The translations under genes were made by a program, and so were the position numbers. The notes below the pieces were generated by a model. The model worked only from the letters and a program-made list of their open reading frames with translations. It had not been told where the DNA came from and did no database searches. This document shows positions 16,473 through 24,528 of a DNA stretch of 64,000 bases, piece after piece. Position 1 is the first letter of the stretch. The number at the start of each line of letters is the position of its first letter. The DNA is from JAUIAI01 sp049680625 (GTDB taxonomy: Bacteria; Pseudomonadota; Gammaproteobacteria; Burkholderiales; Burkholderiaceae_E), in NCBI GenBank assembly GCA_049680625.1, contig JBAUID010000151.1, forward strand, positions 1-64,000, read 5' to 3'.

Positions 16473-17400
16473 CACAACGGCGACAAAATCCAGATCGGGC
16501 GTAAGAACCCGCACACCAAGCTTTCAGCAAACCATCCTGCAACTGCAGGATTACTGGAATGGGCACGGCTGCGCCTTGCTCCAGCCTTATGATATGGAAG
16601 TTGGCGCGGGCACCTTTCATACCGCCACCTTCCTGCGATCAATCGGGCCCGAACCGTGGCGTGCCGCTTATGTTCAACCGTCGCGGCGACCAAAAGATGG
16701 CCGCTATGGGGACAACCCGAATCGCCTGCAACACTACTACCAATTCCAGGTCGTGCTGAAACCGTCACCACCCGAGATTCTTGATTTGTATCTGGGTTCA
16801 CTCAAAGCCATTGGGATCAACTCGCAGACCAACGACATTCGCTTTGTTGAAGATGACTGGGAGTCCCCAACTCTGGGTGCATGGGGTCTTGGCTGGGAAG
16901 TGTGGCTTAACGGCATGGAAGTGACCCAGTTTACTTATTTCCAGGAAGTCGGATCGCTTCGCTGCGAACCGGTTACTGGCGAAATCACTTATGGACTTGA
17001 GCGTCTTGCCATGTATTTGCAGGGAGTCGAAAGCGTTTACGACCTGCAGTGGACAGACAATATGACATACCGGGATGTCTTTCATCAGAATGAAGTTGAA
17101 CAGTCGACGTACAACTTCGAGATAGCCGATACAGCGATGCTGTTCCGTCACTTTGATGAATACGAAACCCAGTTTGGCGCATTAATTGAAAAACAACTCG
17201 CCCTACCCGCTTACGAAATGGTTATGAAGTGCTCACACACGTTTAATTTACTGGATGCACGCGGCGCAATTTCGGTTACCGAAAGAGCCGCTTACATTGG
17301 CCGGGTTCGAGCGATGTCACGAGCTGTTGCCCAAGCCTATTATGATTCCCGCGAACGTCTCGGTTTTCCGATGCTTGTCGATCAGACCAAAGCCGGCTGA
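16468..17400 (+). CDS. glyQ: glycyl-tRNA synthetase alpha subunit
   Basis: 310 residues, typical alpha subunit of the bacterial alpha2beta2 GlyRS; it carries the class-II catalytic core. Diagnostic segments are 'FQQTILQLQDYWNGHGC' near the start, the motif-2-like 'EPWRAAYVQPSRRPKDGRYG' and 'EITYGLERLAMYLQGV'. The first ~17 residues (Thr/Ser/Arg-rich) extend beyond the usual N-terminus. glyS follows after 37 nt. Confidence 0.98.
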   Translation: MTTTATKSRSGVRTRTPSFQQTILQLQDYWNGHGCALLQPYDMEVGAGTFHTATFLRSIGPEPWRAAYVQPSRRPKDGRYGDNPNRLQHYYQFQVVLKPSPPEILDLYLGSLKAIGINSQTNDIRFVEDDWESPTLGAWGLGWEVWLNGMEVTQFTYFQEVGSLRCEPVTGEITYGLERLAMYLQGVESVYDLQWTDNMTYRDVFHQNEVEQSTYNFEIADTAMLFRHFDEYETQFGALIEKQLALPAYEMVMKCSHTFNLLDARGAISVTERAAYIGRVRAMSRAVAQAYYDSRERLGFPMLVDQTKAG

Positions 17401-17437
17401 TTGATATGACTAATACAAACATTTCAAGTCACCTCTT

Positions 17438-19567
17438 ATGACAGCGCAACCGCTTCTGATCGAACTGTCAACCGAAGAACTGCCGCCCAAGGCCTTGCAA
17501 CGCCTTGGCGCCGCATGGGCAACAGCATTGGTCAAAGAACTGAGCCGTCATCACCTGGTCAGCGCGGATGCCAGGTACCAGGTTTTTGCATCACCCCGCC
17601 ACCTGGGTGCACGAATAGAAGCAGTCAGCCCCGAGGGAGCACAACGCGAAGTCCGCCTCAAAGGACCATCTGTCAACGTGGGGCTGGACACCAACGGGGA
17701 GCCAACGGTTGCTCTTAACAAATGGGCCGAAAAACAAGGGGTTGCCCTAGCCGACCTTCAGCGCGAAAAATCAGGCAAACAAGAGAATTTTTTTGCTGTC
17801 AAGACAGTCGCCGGCGCGCAGCTGTCAAAAGTCATTAATGAGGTGATTGAAACTGCAATCAATGCTCTGCCCATTCCCAAGTTAATGCAATACCAACTGT
17901 CCGACGGACACACGACAATCAGTTTTGTCCGCCCGGCTCATCACCTGATTGCTCTGCACGGAAGCGACGTCATTAACGCCAGCGCGCTTGGCCTGAAGGC
18001 CGGGCGCCACACGTACGGGCATCGCTTTACCGGCGCAACCGTCAGCGACGACGCACCGGACCGGCCCATCCAGGTAGAAATTGACCACGCTGCCAATTAC
18101 GAATCGGCTATGCGCGAAGCCCGGGTACTCGTAGATTTTAATGAACGTCGAACCCTTATTGAGACCCAGTTGCACAAACAAGCTGACAGCCTTGGATTTA
18201 ACCTTGGCAATCAGCAGGAAAGCGCTCAGTTGCTTGACGAAGTCACTGCCCTGGTTGAATGGCCCGCCGTATACGTGGGCACCTTCGAGGAAAAATACCT
18301 GCAAGTACCGCCGGAATGCCTGATTCTGACGATGCGTACTAACCAGAAATACTTCCCGCTGTTCGACGGCAACGGTAGGCTGACAAATAAATTCCTGATT
18401 TGCTCGAACCTGCAGGTTGATGACCCATCGCTAATTATTGATGGGAACGAACGGGTTGTCCGGCCAAGGCTTGCTGACGCCGAATTCTTTTTCAACCAGG
18501 ATCGAAAGACCACGCTGAGCGATCGCTGTGATCGTCTGAATGCCGTTGTTTACCACGCAAAGCTCGGGTCGCAGGCGCAGCGCAGCGAACGGGTCAGCCA
18601 GCTGGCCACTCAGATTGCGACGATGCTGGGGCTGAGCGATCAGGACAAAGCAATGTGCAAAACTGCCGCGCTTTTGGCGAAAACAGATTTGCTAACCGAT
18701 ATGGTCGGTGAGTTTCCCGAGTTACAGGGAATTATGGGCACTTACTACGCCAGAAACGACGGCGAACCCGATGCAGTTGCCAGGGCGATGACGGAACAAT
18801 ATCAGCCACGCTTTGCCGGTGATGAATTGCCGCAAACCCAGGTTGGTACTGTTTTGGCGCTGGCGGACAAACTGGAAACCCTGGCTGGTTTATTCTCTAT
18901 CGGCCAGCGCCCAACCGGAGATAAAGACCCGTTTGCCCTGAGGCGCCACGCGCTTGGCGTGCTTCGCATGCTAACCGAAAAGAAGCTGCCCGTATCGTTA
19001 ACTGAGATGCTTCAAAATGCGGGCAAGTTGTTCAGCATGGACGCGGACAGCATGCGTGCACTAACCGACTTTGTGTACGAACGCCTGATCGGCTACCTGC
19101 GCGAGGCCGGCCATGTACCGGGGCAAATACAGGCCGTCGTGGAACAGAGACCAGATAAGATGGACCAGATAAACGAACGCCTGGCCGCTGTAGCCGAGTT
19201 CAGTCGGATGCCCGAATCGCAAGCCTTGGCATCTGCCAACAAACGTATCGGAAATATCCTTCGCAAATCTGACGACAAGCTGTCTGCGCAACCTGACCCG
19301 ACTTTATTTGAGTTGGATGCTGAAAGAGCATTGTTTGACACTATTAATAAACTCAGCGGACAGGTTGAAGAAGCCGTCTGTCATGGCAAATTCACCGAAG
19401 CCATGTCGCTCATGGCGCAGGCTCGCGAACCGGTCGATCGATTCTTCGACGATGTTATGGTGATGGCTGAGGATAAAGCTGTCCGTGAGAATCGACTTCT
19501 GATGCTGCGATCAATGCACCAGATGATGAACCGGGTTGCTGACATCTCAAGGCTGGCAGGCAATTGA
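17438..19567 (+). CDS. glyS: glycyl-tRNA synthetase beta subunit
   Basis: 709 residues, the tRNA-binding partner of GlyQ. It opens with the family-typical 'LLIELSTEELPPKAL', contains 'RWPKSMRW'-equivalent substrate-recognition sequence around 'KLMQYQLSDGHTTISFVRP', an HD-like central region and a C-terminal anticodon-binding DALR domain (~580-700). Its TGA overlaps the TTG start of gmhB, so translation is probably coupled. Confidence 0.97.
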   Translation: MTAQPLLIELSTEELPPKALQRLGAAWATALVKELSRHHLVSADARYQVFASPRHLGARIEAVSPEGAQREVRLKGPSVNVGLDTNGEPTVALNKWAEKQGVALADLQREKSGKQENFFAVKTVAGAQLSKVINEVIETAINALPIPKLMQYQLSDGHTTISFVRPAHHLIALHGSDVINASALGLKAGRHTYGHRFTGATVSDDAPDRPIQVEIDHAANYESAMREARVLVDFNERRTLIETQLHKQADSLGFNLGNQQESAQLLDEVTALVEWPAVYVGTFEEKYLQVPPECLILTMRTNQKYFPLFDGNGRLTNKFLICSNLQVDDPSLIIDGNERVVRPRLADAEFFFNQDRKTTLSDRCDRLNAVVYHAKLGSQAQRSERVSQLATQIATMLGLSDQDKAMCKTAALLAKTDLLTDMVGEFPELQGIMGTYYARNDGEPDAVARAMTEQYQPRFAGDELPQTQVGTVLALADKLETLAGLFSIGQRPTGDKDPFALRRHALGVLRMLTEKKLPVSLTEMLQNAGKLFSMDADSMRALTDFVYERLIGYLREAGHVPGQIQAVVEQRPDKMDQINERLAAVAEFSRMPESQALASANKRIGNILRKSDDKLSAQPDPTLFELDAERALFDTINKLSGQVEEAVCHGKFTEAMSLMAQAREPVDRFFDDVMVMAEDKAVRENRLLMLRSMHQMMNRVADISRLAGN

Positions 19568-20097
19568 AACTACTCATACTCGACCGGGACGGCGTCATTA
19601 ACTACGACAGTGACGCGCATATTAAATCACCCGATGAATGGCAGCCGATTGAAGGCAGCCTTGAGGCAATCGCCCGCTTCACCAAAGCAGGAATAAAAGT
19701 TGTTATCGCCACCAACCAGTCCGGCATTGGCCGCGGCTTGTTCGACCTGGACACCCTTGGGGCAATCCACCGTAAGATGCACAAGGCCGTACAAGATGCC
19801 GGCGGTCAGATCTCGGCCGTCTTCTTTTGCCCGCATCCGGCGGCATCAAATTGTGCCTGCAGAAAACCGTCGCCCGGCATGCTGACCGACATTCTTGAAC
19901 GCACGCGAATTAATGCGTCAGATGCCATTATGGTTGGTGATTCGCTTCGCGATCTTCAGGCTGGCCATGCGGCGGGATGTCGCACAATCCTGGTTCTGAC
20001 TGGCAACGGTCGCCAGACCATGGATAGCGAAGAACTTCCACCCGGCACCACGGTTCGCGTTGACCTGGCTGCAGTCGCTGCAGAAATGCTTACCTGA
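19564..20097 (+). CDS. gmhB: D,D-heptose 1,7-bisphosphate 7-phosphatase
   Basis: 177-residue HAD-family phosphatase of ADP-heptose synthesis for the LPS core. 'LILDRDGVIN' holds nucleophile Asp7 and Asp9; 'VIATNQSGIGRG' is motif II; 'CPHP....CACRKPSPGM' is the GmhB zinc-binding loop plus Lys; 'MVGDSLRDLQAG' is motif IV. The start is TTG 19564, overlapping the glyS stop (TTGA). The zinc loop separates it from histidinol-phosphatase relatives. Confidence 0.94.
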   Translation: MKLLILDRDGVINYDSDAHIKSPDEWQPIEGSLEAIARFTKAGIKVVIATNQSGIGRGLFDLDTLGAIHRKMHKAVQDAGGQISAVFFCPHPAASNCACRKPSPGMLTDILERTRINASDAIMVGDSLRDLQAGHAAGCRTILVLTGNGRQTMDSEELPPGTTVRVDLAAVAAEMLT

Positions 20098-20114
20098 TAA
20101 ACGACGCCCGACCG

Positions 20115-20879
20115 ATGCTCGCAATCCGCTCTGCCCTTTTTTTACTGTTCCAGGTCACTACCGTGATTCCGTGGAGTTTTGTATGTATTTTGAGTGCGCT
20201 ACTGCCATTGTCCAAGCGCTACGCAATCACCATGAAATGGGTCAAAGCCTGTATCTGGGGAGCAGAACATATCTGCGGAATTCGATGGCAGATTAAGGGT
20301 GCAAAAAATATTCCGGACACCCCGGTCGTTTTTCTTTCCAAGCACCAGTCAACCTGGGAAACACTGTTTTACCCGTCCTACCTGCCCCACGAATTATGTT
20401 ACGTATTTAAGCGCGAACTACTTTTCCTACCTTTTTTTGGCTGGGGAATCGGGCTTTTGGAAATGATTCATATCAATCGGAAAAAAGGTAACCGGGCATT
20501 TGACGACATGGTTCGTCAGGGTTCCGAAAAAATCGCCGAGGGGCGATCGATCATTATGTTTCCGGAGGGAACAAGAATTCCACCCGGGCAAATCGGGCGT
20601 TACAAAACTGGCGGCTCCCGCTTTGCGGTCAGAACAGGGGCGCCGGTGATACCTATCGCTGTTAACTCTGGTGAGTACTGGCCTAAAAAGGCGTTCATTA
20701 AAAGGCCCGGCCTGGTCACCGTCTCATTTGGTCCGGCGATCGAGACAGCGGGTCGCAATCCAGAGGAGCTCAATACAGAAGTCATGAATTGGATTGAAGC
20801 CGAAATGCAAGTGATCAGCCCGCATTTGTATCAGAATGATACGCAGCAAATCCCTGGTTTTGCTGGTACCGGGCGATGA
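20115..20879 (+). CDS. plsC: 1-acyl-sn-glycerol-3-phosphate acyltransferase
   Basis: 254-residue membrane acyltransferase making phosphatidic acid for phospholipid synthesis. An N-terminal membrane helix (~8-33) precedes the acyltransferase fold. Motif I reads 'KHQSTWET' with His77 and Glu82, so the usual HxxxxD has Glu in place of Asp, a variant I know from other PlsC proteins in this gene neighbourhood. Motif III is FPEGTR (Glu151). It is 17 nt after gmhB. Confidence 0.9.
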   Translation: MLAIRSALFLLFQVTTVIPWSFVCILSALLPLSKRYAITMKWVKACIWGAEHICGIRWQIKGAKNIPDTPVVFLSKHQSTWETLFYPSYLPHELCYVFKRELLFLPFFGWGIGLLEMIHINRKKGNRAFDDMVRQGSEKIAEGRSIIMFPEGTRIPPGQIGRYKTGGSRFAVRTGAPVIPIAVNSGEYWPKKAFIKRPGLVTVSFGPAIETAGRNPEELNTEVMNWIEAEMQVISPHLYQNDTQQIPGFAGTGR

Positions 20880-20913
20880 AACGTATTGCACAGCCAACCC
20901 GAATGATCAGTTG

Positions 20914-21864
20914 ATGTCTGAATTGCGCGGCTGGGATAAAATAATGTCATCCTCTTTCGGGCCGGGCAAAACACTCGGTGCAATACGCTTTGCTATGCAG
21001 CTAGTACTACCTTTATTTTCTCCGGCGGAACGCACTGCCAATCTGAAACCGGTGGTTAATCCAGCGATAAAGCCGGAGGCTAAACCGCCATCGAATCCAG
21101 CGACTAACCCTCGACCCGCAAGCGTCAACGGCGATGGAGTCTTGCGTCAAACACTTGTTCGCGGCGAGCCTATTCCGTACTTATTCAAGCGCAGACGCAG
21201 AAAAAGTATTGGCTTCACCATTGATCAGCGCGGGCTTATCATTTCTGCACCGCGCTGGGTAACAATGTCTGAGGTTGACGAAGCCGTGGTTGAGAAAAGC
21301 GATTGGATCAACCGCAAACTCCTCGAATGGGAAGCATTCGAGGAGCGACGGGCCAGTCTGGATACTGCCTGGGAAAATGGCGGATCAATTCGCTATCTTG
21401 GTGAAACGGTGTGCCTGCGGGTAGAAGCAACCGGTGAATATGAGCCCTGGCTGGACGAGCAGAGCGGGCAGTGGCGGTTACATCTTGGCCTGGCGCCTGA
21501 AGCAGCAGATCCGAAAAACGTACAAATAATTGTCGAAAGCTGGTGCCAGTCTCAGGCCCGGGAAATTCTCGGCCAGCGTTTGACTCATTTTTCCGAACGA
21601 CTTGGCCAGGCGCCAAAACGCTGGCATTTATCCAGTGCCCGAACCCAGTGGGGCAGCTGCAACGCTGACGGCGTTATTCGGCTAAATTGGCGGCTTATTC
21701 ATTTGCCAACAGATTTGCTGGACTACGTAGTTGCCCACGAAGTCGCCCACCTGCGCGAATTGAATCATTCCGCATCCTTCTGGCTCGTAGTCGGCCAGCT
21801 GATGCCCGACTACGAGAACGCCCGAAAAAGCTTAAGCGCTATGCCGGAACATCTCGCGCTTTAA
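20914..21864 (+). CDS. YgjP-like zinc metallopeptidase (DUF45)
   Basis: 316 residues from ATG 20914; an earlier ATG at 20836 would overlap plsC by 44 nt and is less likely. The first ~70 residues are variable, with a Pro/Asn/Lys-rich run (VNPAIKPEAKPP and similar). The C-terminal DUF45 domain has the zinc site 'HEVAHLRELNHS' (HExxH plus a later His) and the 'RTQWGSCNADGVIRLNW' signature of the family. Cytoplasmic; substrate unknown. It converges on gloA. Confidence 0.88.
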   Translation: MSELRGWDKIMSSSFGPGKTLGAIRFAMQLVLPLFSPAERTANLKPVVNPAIKPEAKPPSNPATNPRPASVNGDGVLRQTLVRGEPIPYLFKRRRRKSIGFTIDQRGLIISAPRWVTMSEVDEAVVEKSDWINRKLLEWEAFEERRASLDTAWENGGSIRYLGETVCLRVEATGEYEPWLDEQSGQWRLHLGLAPEAADPKNVQIIVESWCQSQAREILGQRLTHFSERLGQAPKRWHLSSARTQWGSCNADGVIRLNWRLIHLPTDLLDYVVAHEVAHLRELNHSASFWLVVGQLMPDYENARKSLSAMPEHLAL

Positions 21865-21914
21865 GTTTAAGCCACAAGAGGCAGCCACAAGACCCGCTCG
21901 GCCAGGTCGTCGCA

Positions 21915-22310
21915 CTACTCGTGGTCGCGCTGAATCAGCTCGATTTTGTAGCCATCAGGGTCTTCGACGAACGCGATAAAAGTTGACCCGCCTTTCACTG
22001 GCCCGGGTTCACGCGTTATTTTTCCGCCAGCCGAACGAATATTCTCGCAAGTGGCCGCGACGTCGGGTAAACCCAGCGCGATATGGCCGTAGGCTGTTCC
22101 GGTTTCATACTGGGCAACCCCATGGTTGTGAGTCAACTCGATTTCAGCATCGCCACTCTTATTGCCTTCGCCGAATGCGACAAAAGCCAATGAGTAGCCC
22201 TGGTCGGGGCGATCAGTGGTGCGCACCAGGTTCATACCGAGAACCCGGGTGTAAAAATCGATTGATTTTTCCATGTCGCCAACCCGCAGCATGGTGTGAA
22301 GTAATTTCAT
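21915..22310 (-). CDS. gloA: lactoylglutathione lyase (glyoxalase I)
   Basis: 131-residue metalloenzyme that isomerises the methylglyoxal-glutathione hemithioacetal to S-lactoylglutathione. Two VOC beta-alpha-beta modules: 'HTMLRVGDMEKSIDFYTRVLGM' supplies His5, and 'YGHIALGLPDV' and 'FVEDPDGYKIELI' supply the remaining His and Glu ligands. Length and spacing are those of the nickel-dependent bacterial enzyme. It is last in the lptD-surA-rsmA run, 36 nt after rsmA. Confidence 0.95.
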   Translation of the reverse strand: MKLLHTMLRVGDMEKSIDFYTRVLGMNLVRTTDRPDQGYSLAFVAFGEGNKSGDAEIELTHNHGVAQYETGTAYGHIALGLPDVAATCENIRSAGGKITREPGPVKGGSTFIAFVEDPDGYKIELIQRDHE

Positions 22311-22346
22311 CTTGCCTCCGTGATACTGAACAATAGTCTGACAATC

Positions 22347-23174
22347 CTAACCCGAATTGCCGGCCGGCAATGCCTTTGCATCGGTCAGGCGTTGAGCCAT
22401 CAAAAAATAGAGTTCGGCCGGAATTTGTTCGGCCCGCAACGTAGGCTCGATCTCGTCATGGACCACCGCCCTGGACCTGAGCCAGGGCAACAAGGTTGTG
22501 CGCAACATCTTGCGGCGCTGACTAAAAGCGACCGCCAGCAATGCCTGCAGATCACTGGCATCGGTTACAAGAGGCTGAGCGCGGGTGCGCATTCGAACCA
22601 CGGCAGATTCAACCCGCGGCGGTGGCGTAAAAACATGAGCAGGCACGTCAAGAACTGAGTCACATCGGTAAAACGCCTGCAACAAGATGCCCAGCCGGCC
22701 AAAATCAGCCCCCCGGCTCGCGACGATTCGGTTGACCACTTCCTTTTGCAGCATGAAATGCTGGTCCAGAACCTGTTCCCGACACTCAATCAGCCGGACC
22801 AACAACGGTGTCGATATGTTATATGGAAGGTTACCGACAAGCCGCGCCTGGCCTGGCATCGTGAGGCTGACCCAATCCGCCTTGAGGGCATCTTCTTGAA
22901 TCAGGTGCAGCCGCTGCGGCGGGTGCCTCTCGCGCAGCCGGGCAGCAAGGTCGCGGTCTAATTCCACAGCGGTGAGCCTGGAAACCCGGTCGATGAGCTC
23001 ATCAGTCAATGCGCCAAGCCCAGGGCCAATTTCGATTAAGTACTCTCCTGATTGCGGGTTTATCTGATCAATCAGGTCACCAATCAGCTGACGGTCAGTA
23101 AGAAAGTGTTGTCCAAATCGCTTGCGGGCACGATGCCCTGACAGCGTGGCTTTTCCCGATGATTGATTATTCAG
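22347..23174 (-). CDS. rsmA: 16S rRNA dimethyladenosine transferase, probable CTG start
   Basis: KsgA-type enzyme that dimethylates A1518 and A1519 of 16S rRNA. The SAM-binding region begins 'RARKRFGQHFL' and continues 'EIGPGLGALT' and 'DALKADW'; 'VGNLPYNISTPLL' is the NLPY catalytic motif. The only in-frame ATGs are at 23303 and 23297, ~130 nt inside surA, giving 318 residues against ~270 usual. CTG at 23174, overlapping the surA stop region, gives 275 residues starting L-N-N, much like the M-N-N of E. coli KsgA. I therefore list the CTG start; only the start is in doubt. Confidence 0.93.
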   Translation of the reverse strand: MNNQSSGKATLSGHRARKRFGQHFLTDRQLIGDLIDQINPQSGEYLIEIGPGLGALTDELIDRVSRLTAVELDRDLAARLRERHPPQRLHLIQEDALKADWVSLTMPGQARLVGNLPYNISTPLLVRLIECREQVLDQHFMLQKEVVNRIVASRGADFGRLGILLQAFYRCDSVLDVPAHVFTPPPRVESAVVRMRTRAQPLVTDASDLQALLAVAFSQRRKMLRTTLLPWLRSRAVVHDEIEPTLRAEQIPAELYFLMAQRLTDAKALPAGNSG

Positions 23175-24528
23175 GCCGCAATTCCACGTAAGTTCGATCG
23201 CGCAATTCAGCCCGCCACTCCTGGAAGGCGTCAGCGATACGTTTTTTGGCAATTTCCTGGCGTGCCATAAGGCGCTGACGTTCTTCGGAAGCGCCATCTT
23301 CACGCCGCTCGATTAACTGAATCAGGTGAAAGCCAAACTGAGTTCGAACCGGCTGACTCATTTCGCCAGGCGATAGGGCATTCATTGCACGCTCAAATGC
23401 CGGTACGGTGTCACCGGGGTATACCCAACCGAGGTTCCCCCCGCGACCAGCACTACCATCAGATGAGTACTGGCGCGCCATATCTTCGAACTTGGCATTG
23501 CCCGCTTCGATTCGATCGCGAATCCCCTCAAGACGACGCACAATCTCTGCCTCACCTACCCCGTCTTCAGGTCGAATCAAAATATGCCGAACCTGTGACT
23601 GCACCACCGGCGGGCCGCTCGGCACCCCGGCACCCTTGCGCACTTCGATAAGGTTAAGAATATGAAACCCTGCCGGACTCCGAATCAGGTCAGATAACTC
23701 ACCAGCCTGCAACTTGCGAACTTCAGTGGCAAAAATCTCAGGCAGATCTTTCATGACTCGCCAGCCCAGCTGGCCACCAGGTACCGGTGATCCGTCAGCC
23801 ACCACGGCCGCAAAGTCTTCGCCTGCCTTCGCTCGGGATAGCAAGGCCGTTATCTGTGATTTTTTTTCTGCCACAACATCGTCACCGGACTGCTCCGGAA
23901 CCCGGACAAATATCTGTTGAACGTTGTATTGGGGCTGCAAACCATCGCTACCGGACTGAGCCAGCAAATACGCATCAATATCGGCATCACTAACACTGAT
24001 ACGCGGTTGAATTATCGTTTCTCGAAGTCGCGCCCGCACTATCTGGTTTCGAATATCAGCCCGGAAGGCATCGATACCAATGCCTTCGGAAGAAAGCCGC
24101 TCCACCATCTGGGAAGTGGTCAGTTTGTTGTCCCTGGCAATCGAATCGATCGCCTGCTCCACTTGTTGATCAGTGACCTTAATGCCGATTTCCCGTGCAT
24201 GTTGGTTTTCAGCGCGCTCGAGAATAAGCACTTCCATCATTTCGCGCCGCAAGCTGGCATCATTGCCAACCGGCTGGTTTCGCGCTTTGAGCTGGTTCAC
24301 CGCCATATCAAGCCGCCCGTTAAGCTCACCCTCTGTAATGACTTCGTCGTTCACAACGGCTATTACCCGGTCGACAGGTCGAACACCGTCAGCATAAGAC
24401 GGTGTTATCAGTACATCCCAGCCGGCCGGAACTGCCAGGGACACTGCAATCATTGCAGCAATCAAAATTGCCGGCCGAAAACTCTGGGCAAGGCGGCTCA
24501 AGGAAAAAACTGGCTTATTGGTAAACAC
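23167..24528 (-). CDS. surA: periplasmic chaperone and prolyl isomerase SurA
   Basis: 453 residues. A long basic N-tail with a signal peptide (~15-45, ending near SYADG) precedes the SurA N-terminal chaperone domain ('DRVIAVVNDEVITEGEL' opening, ~48-175), then two parvulin (PPIC) domains (~190-290 and ~305-405, 'VRHILIRPEDG' opening the second) and a short C-terminal helix. It escorts outer-membrane proteins such as LptD to the BAM complex. Its start lies 14 nt inside the lptD end. pdxA, often between surA and rsmA, is absent here. Confidence 0.95.
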   Translation of the reverse strand: MFTNKPVFSLSRLAQSFRPAILIAAMIAVSLAVPAGWDVLITPSYADGVRPVDRVIAVVNDEVITEGELNGRLDMAVNQLKARNQPVGNDASLRREMMEVLILERAENQHAREIGIKVTDQQVEQAIDSIARDNKLTTSQMVERLSSEGIGIDAFRADIRNQIVRARLRETIIQPRISVSDADIDAYLLAQSGSDGLQPQYNVQQIFVRVPEQSGDDVVAEKKSQITALLSRAKAGEDFAAVVADGSPVPGGQLGWRVMKDLPEIFATEVRKLQAGELSDLIRSPAGFHILNLIEVRKGAGVPSGPPVVQSQVRHILIRPEDGVGEAEIVRRLEGIRDRIEAGNAKFEDMARQYSSDGSAGRGGNLGWVYPGDTVPAFERAMNALSPGEMSQPVRTQFGFHLIQLIERREDGASEERQRLMARQEIAKKRIADAFQEWRAELRDRTYVELRPE

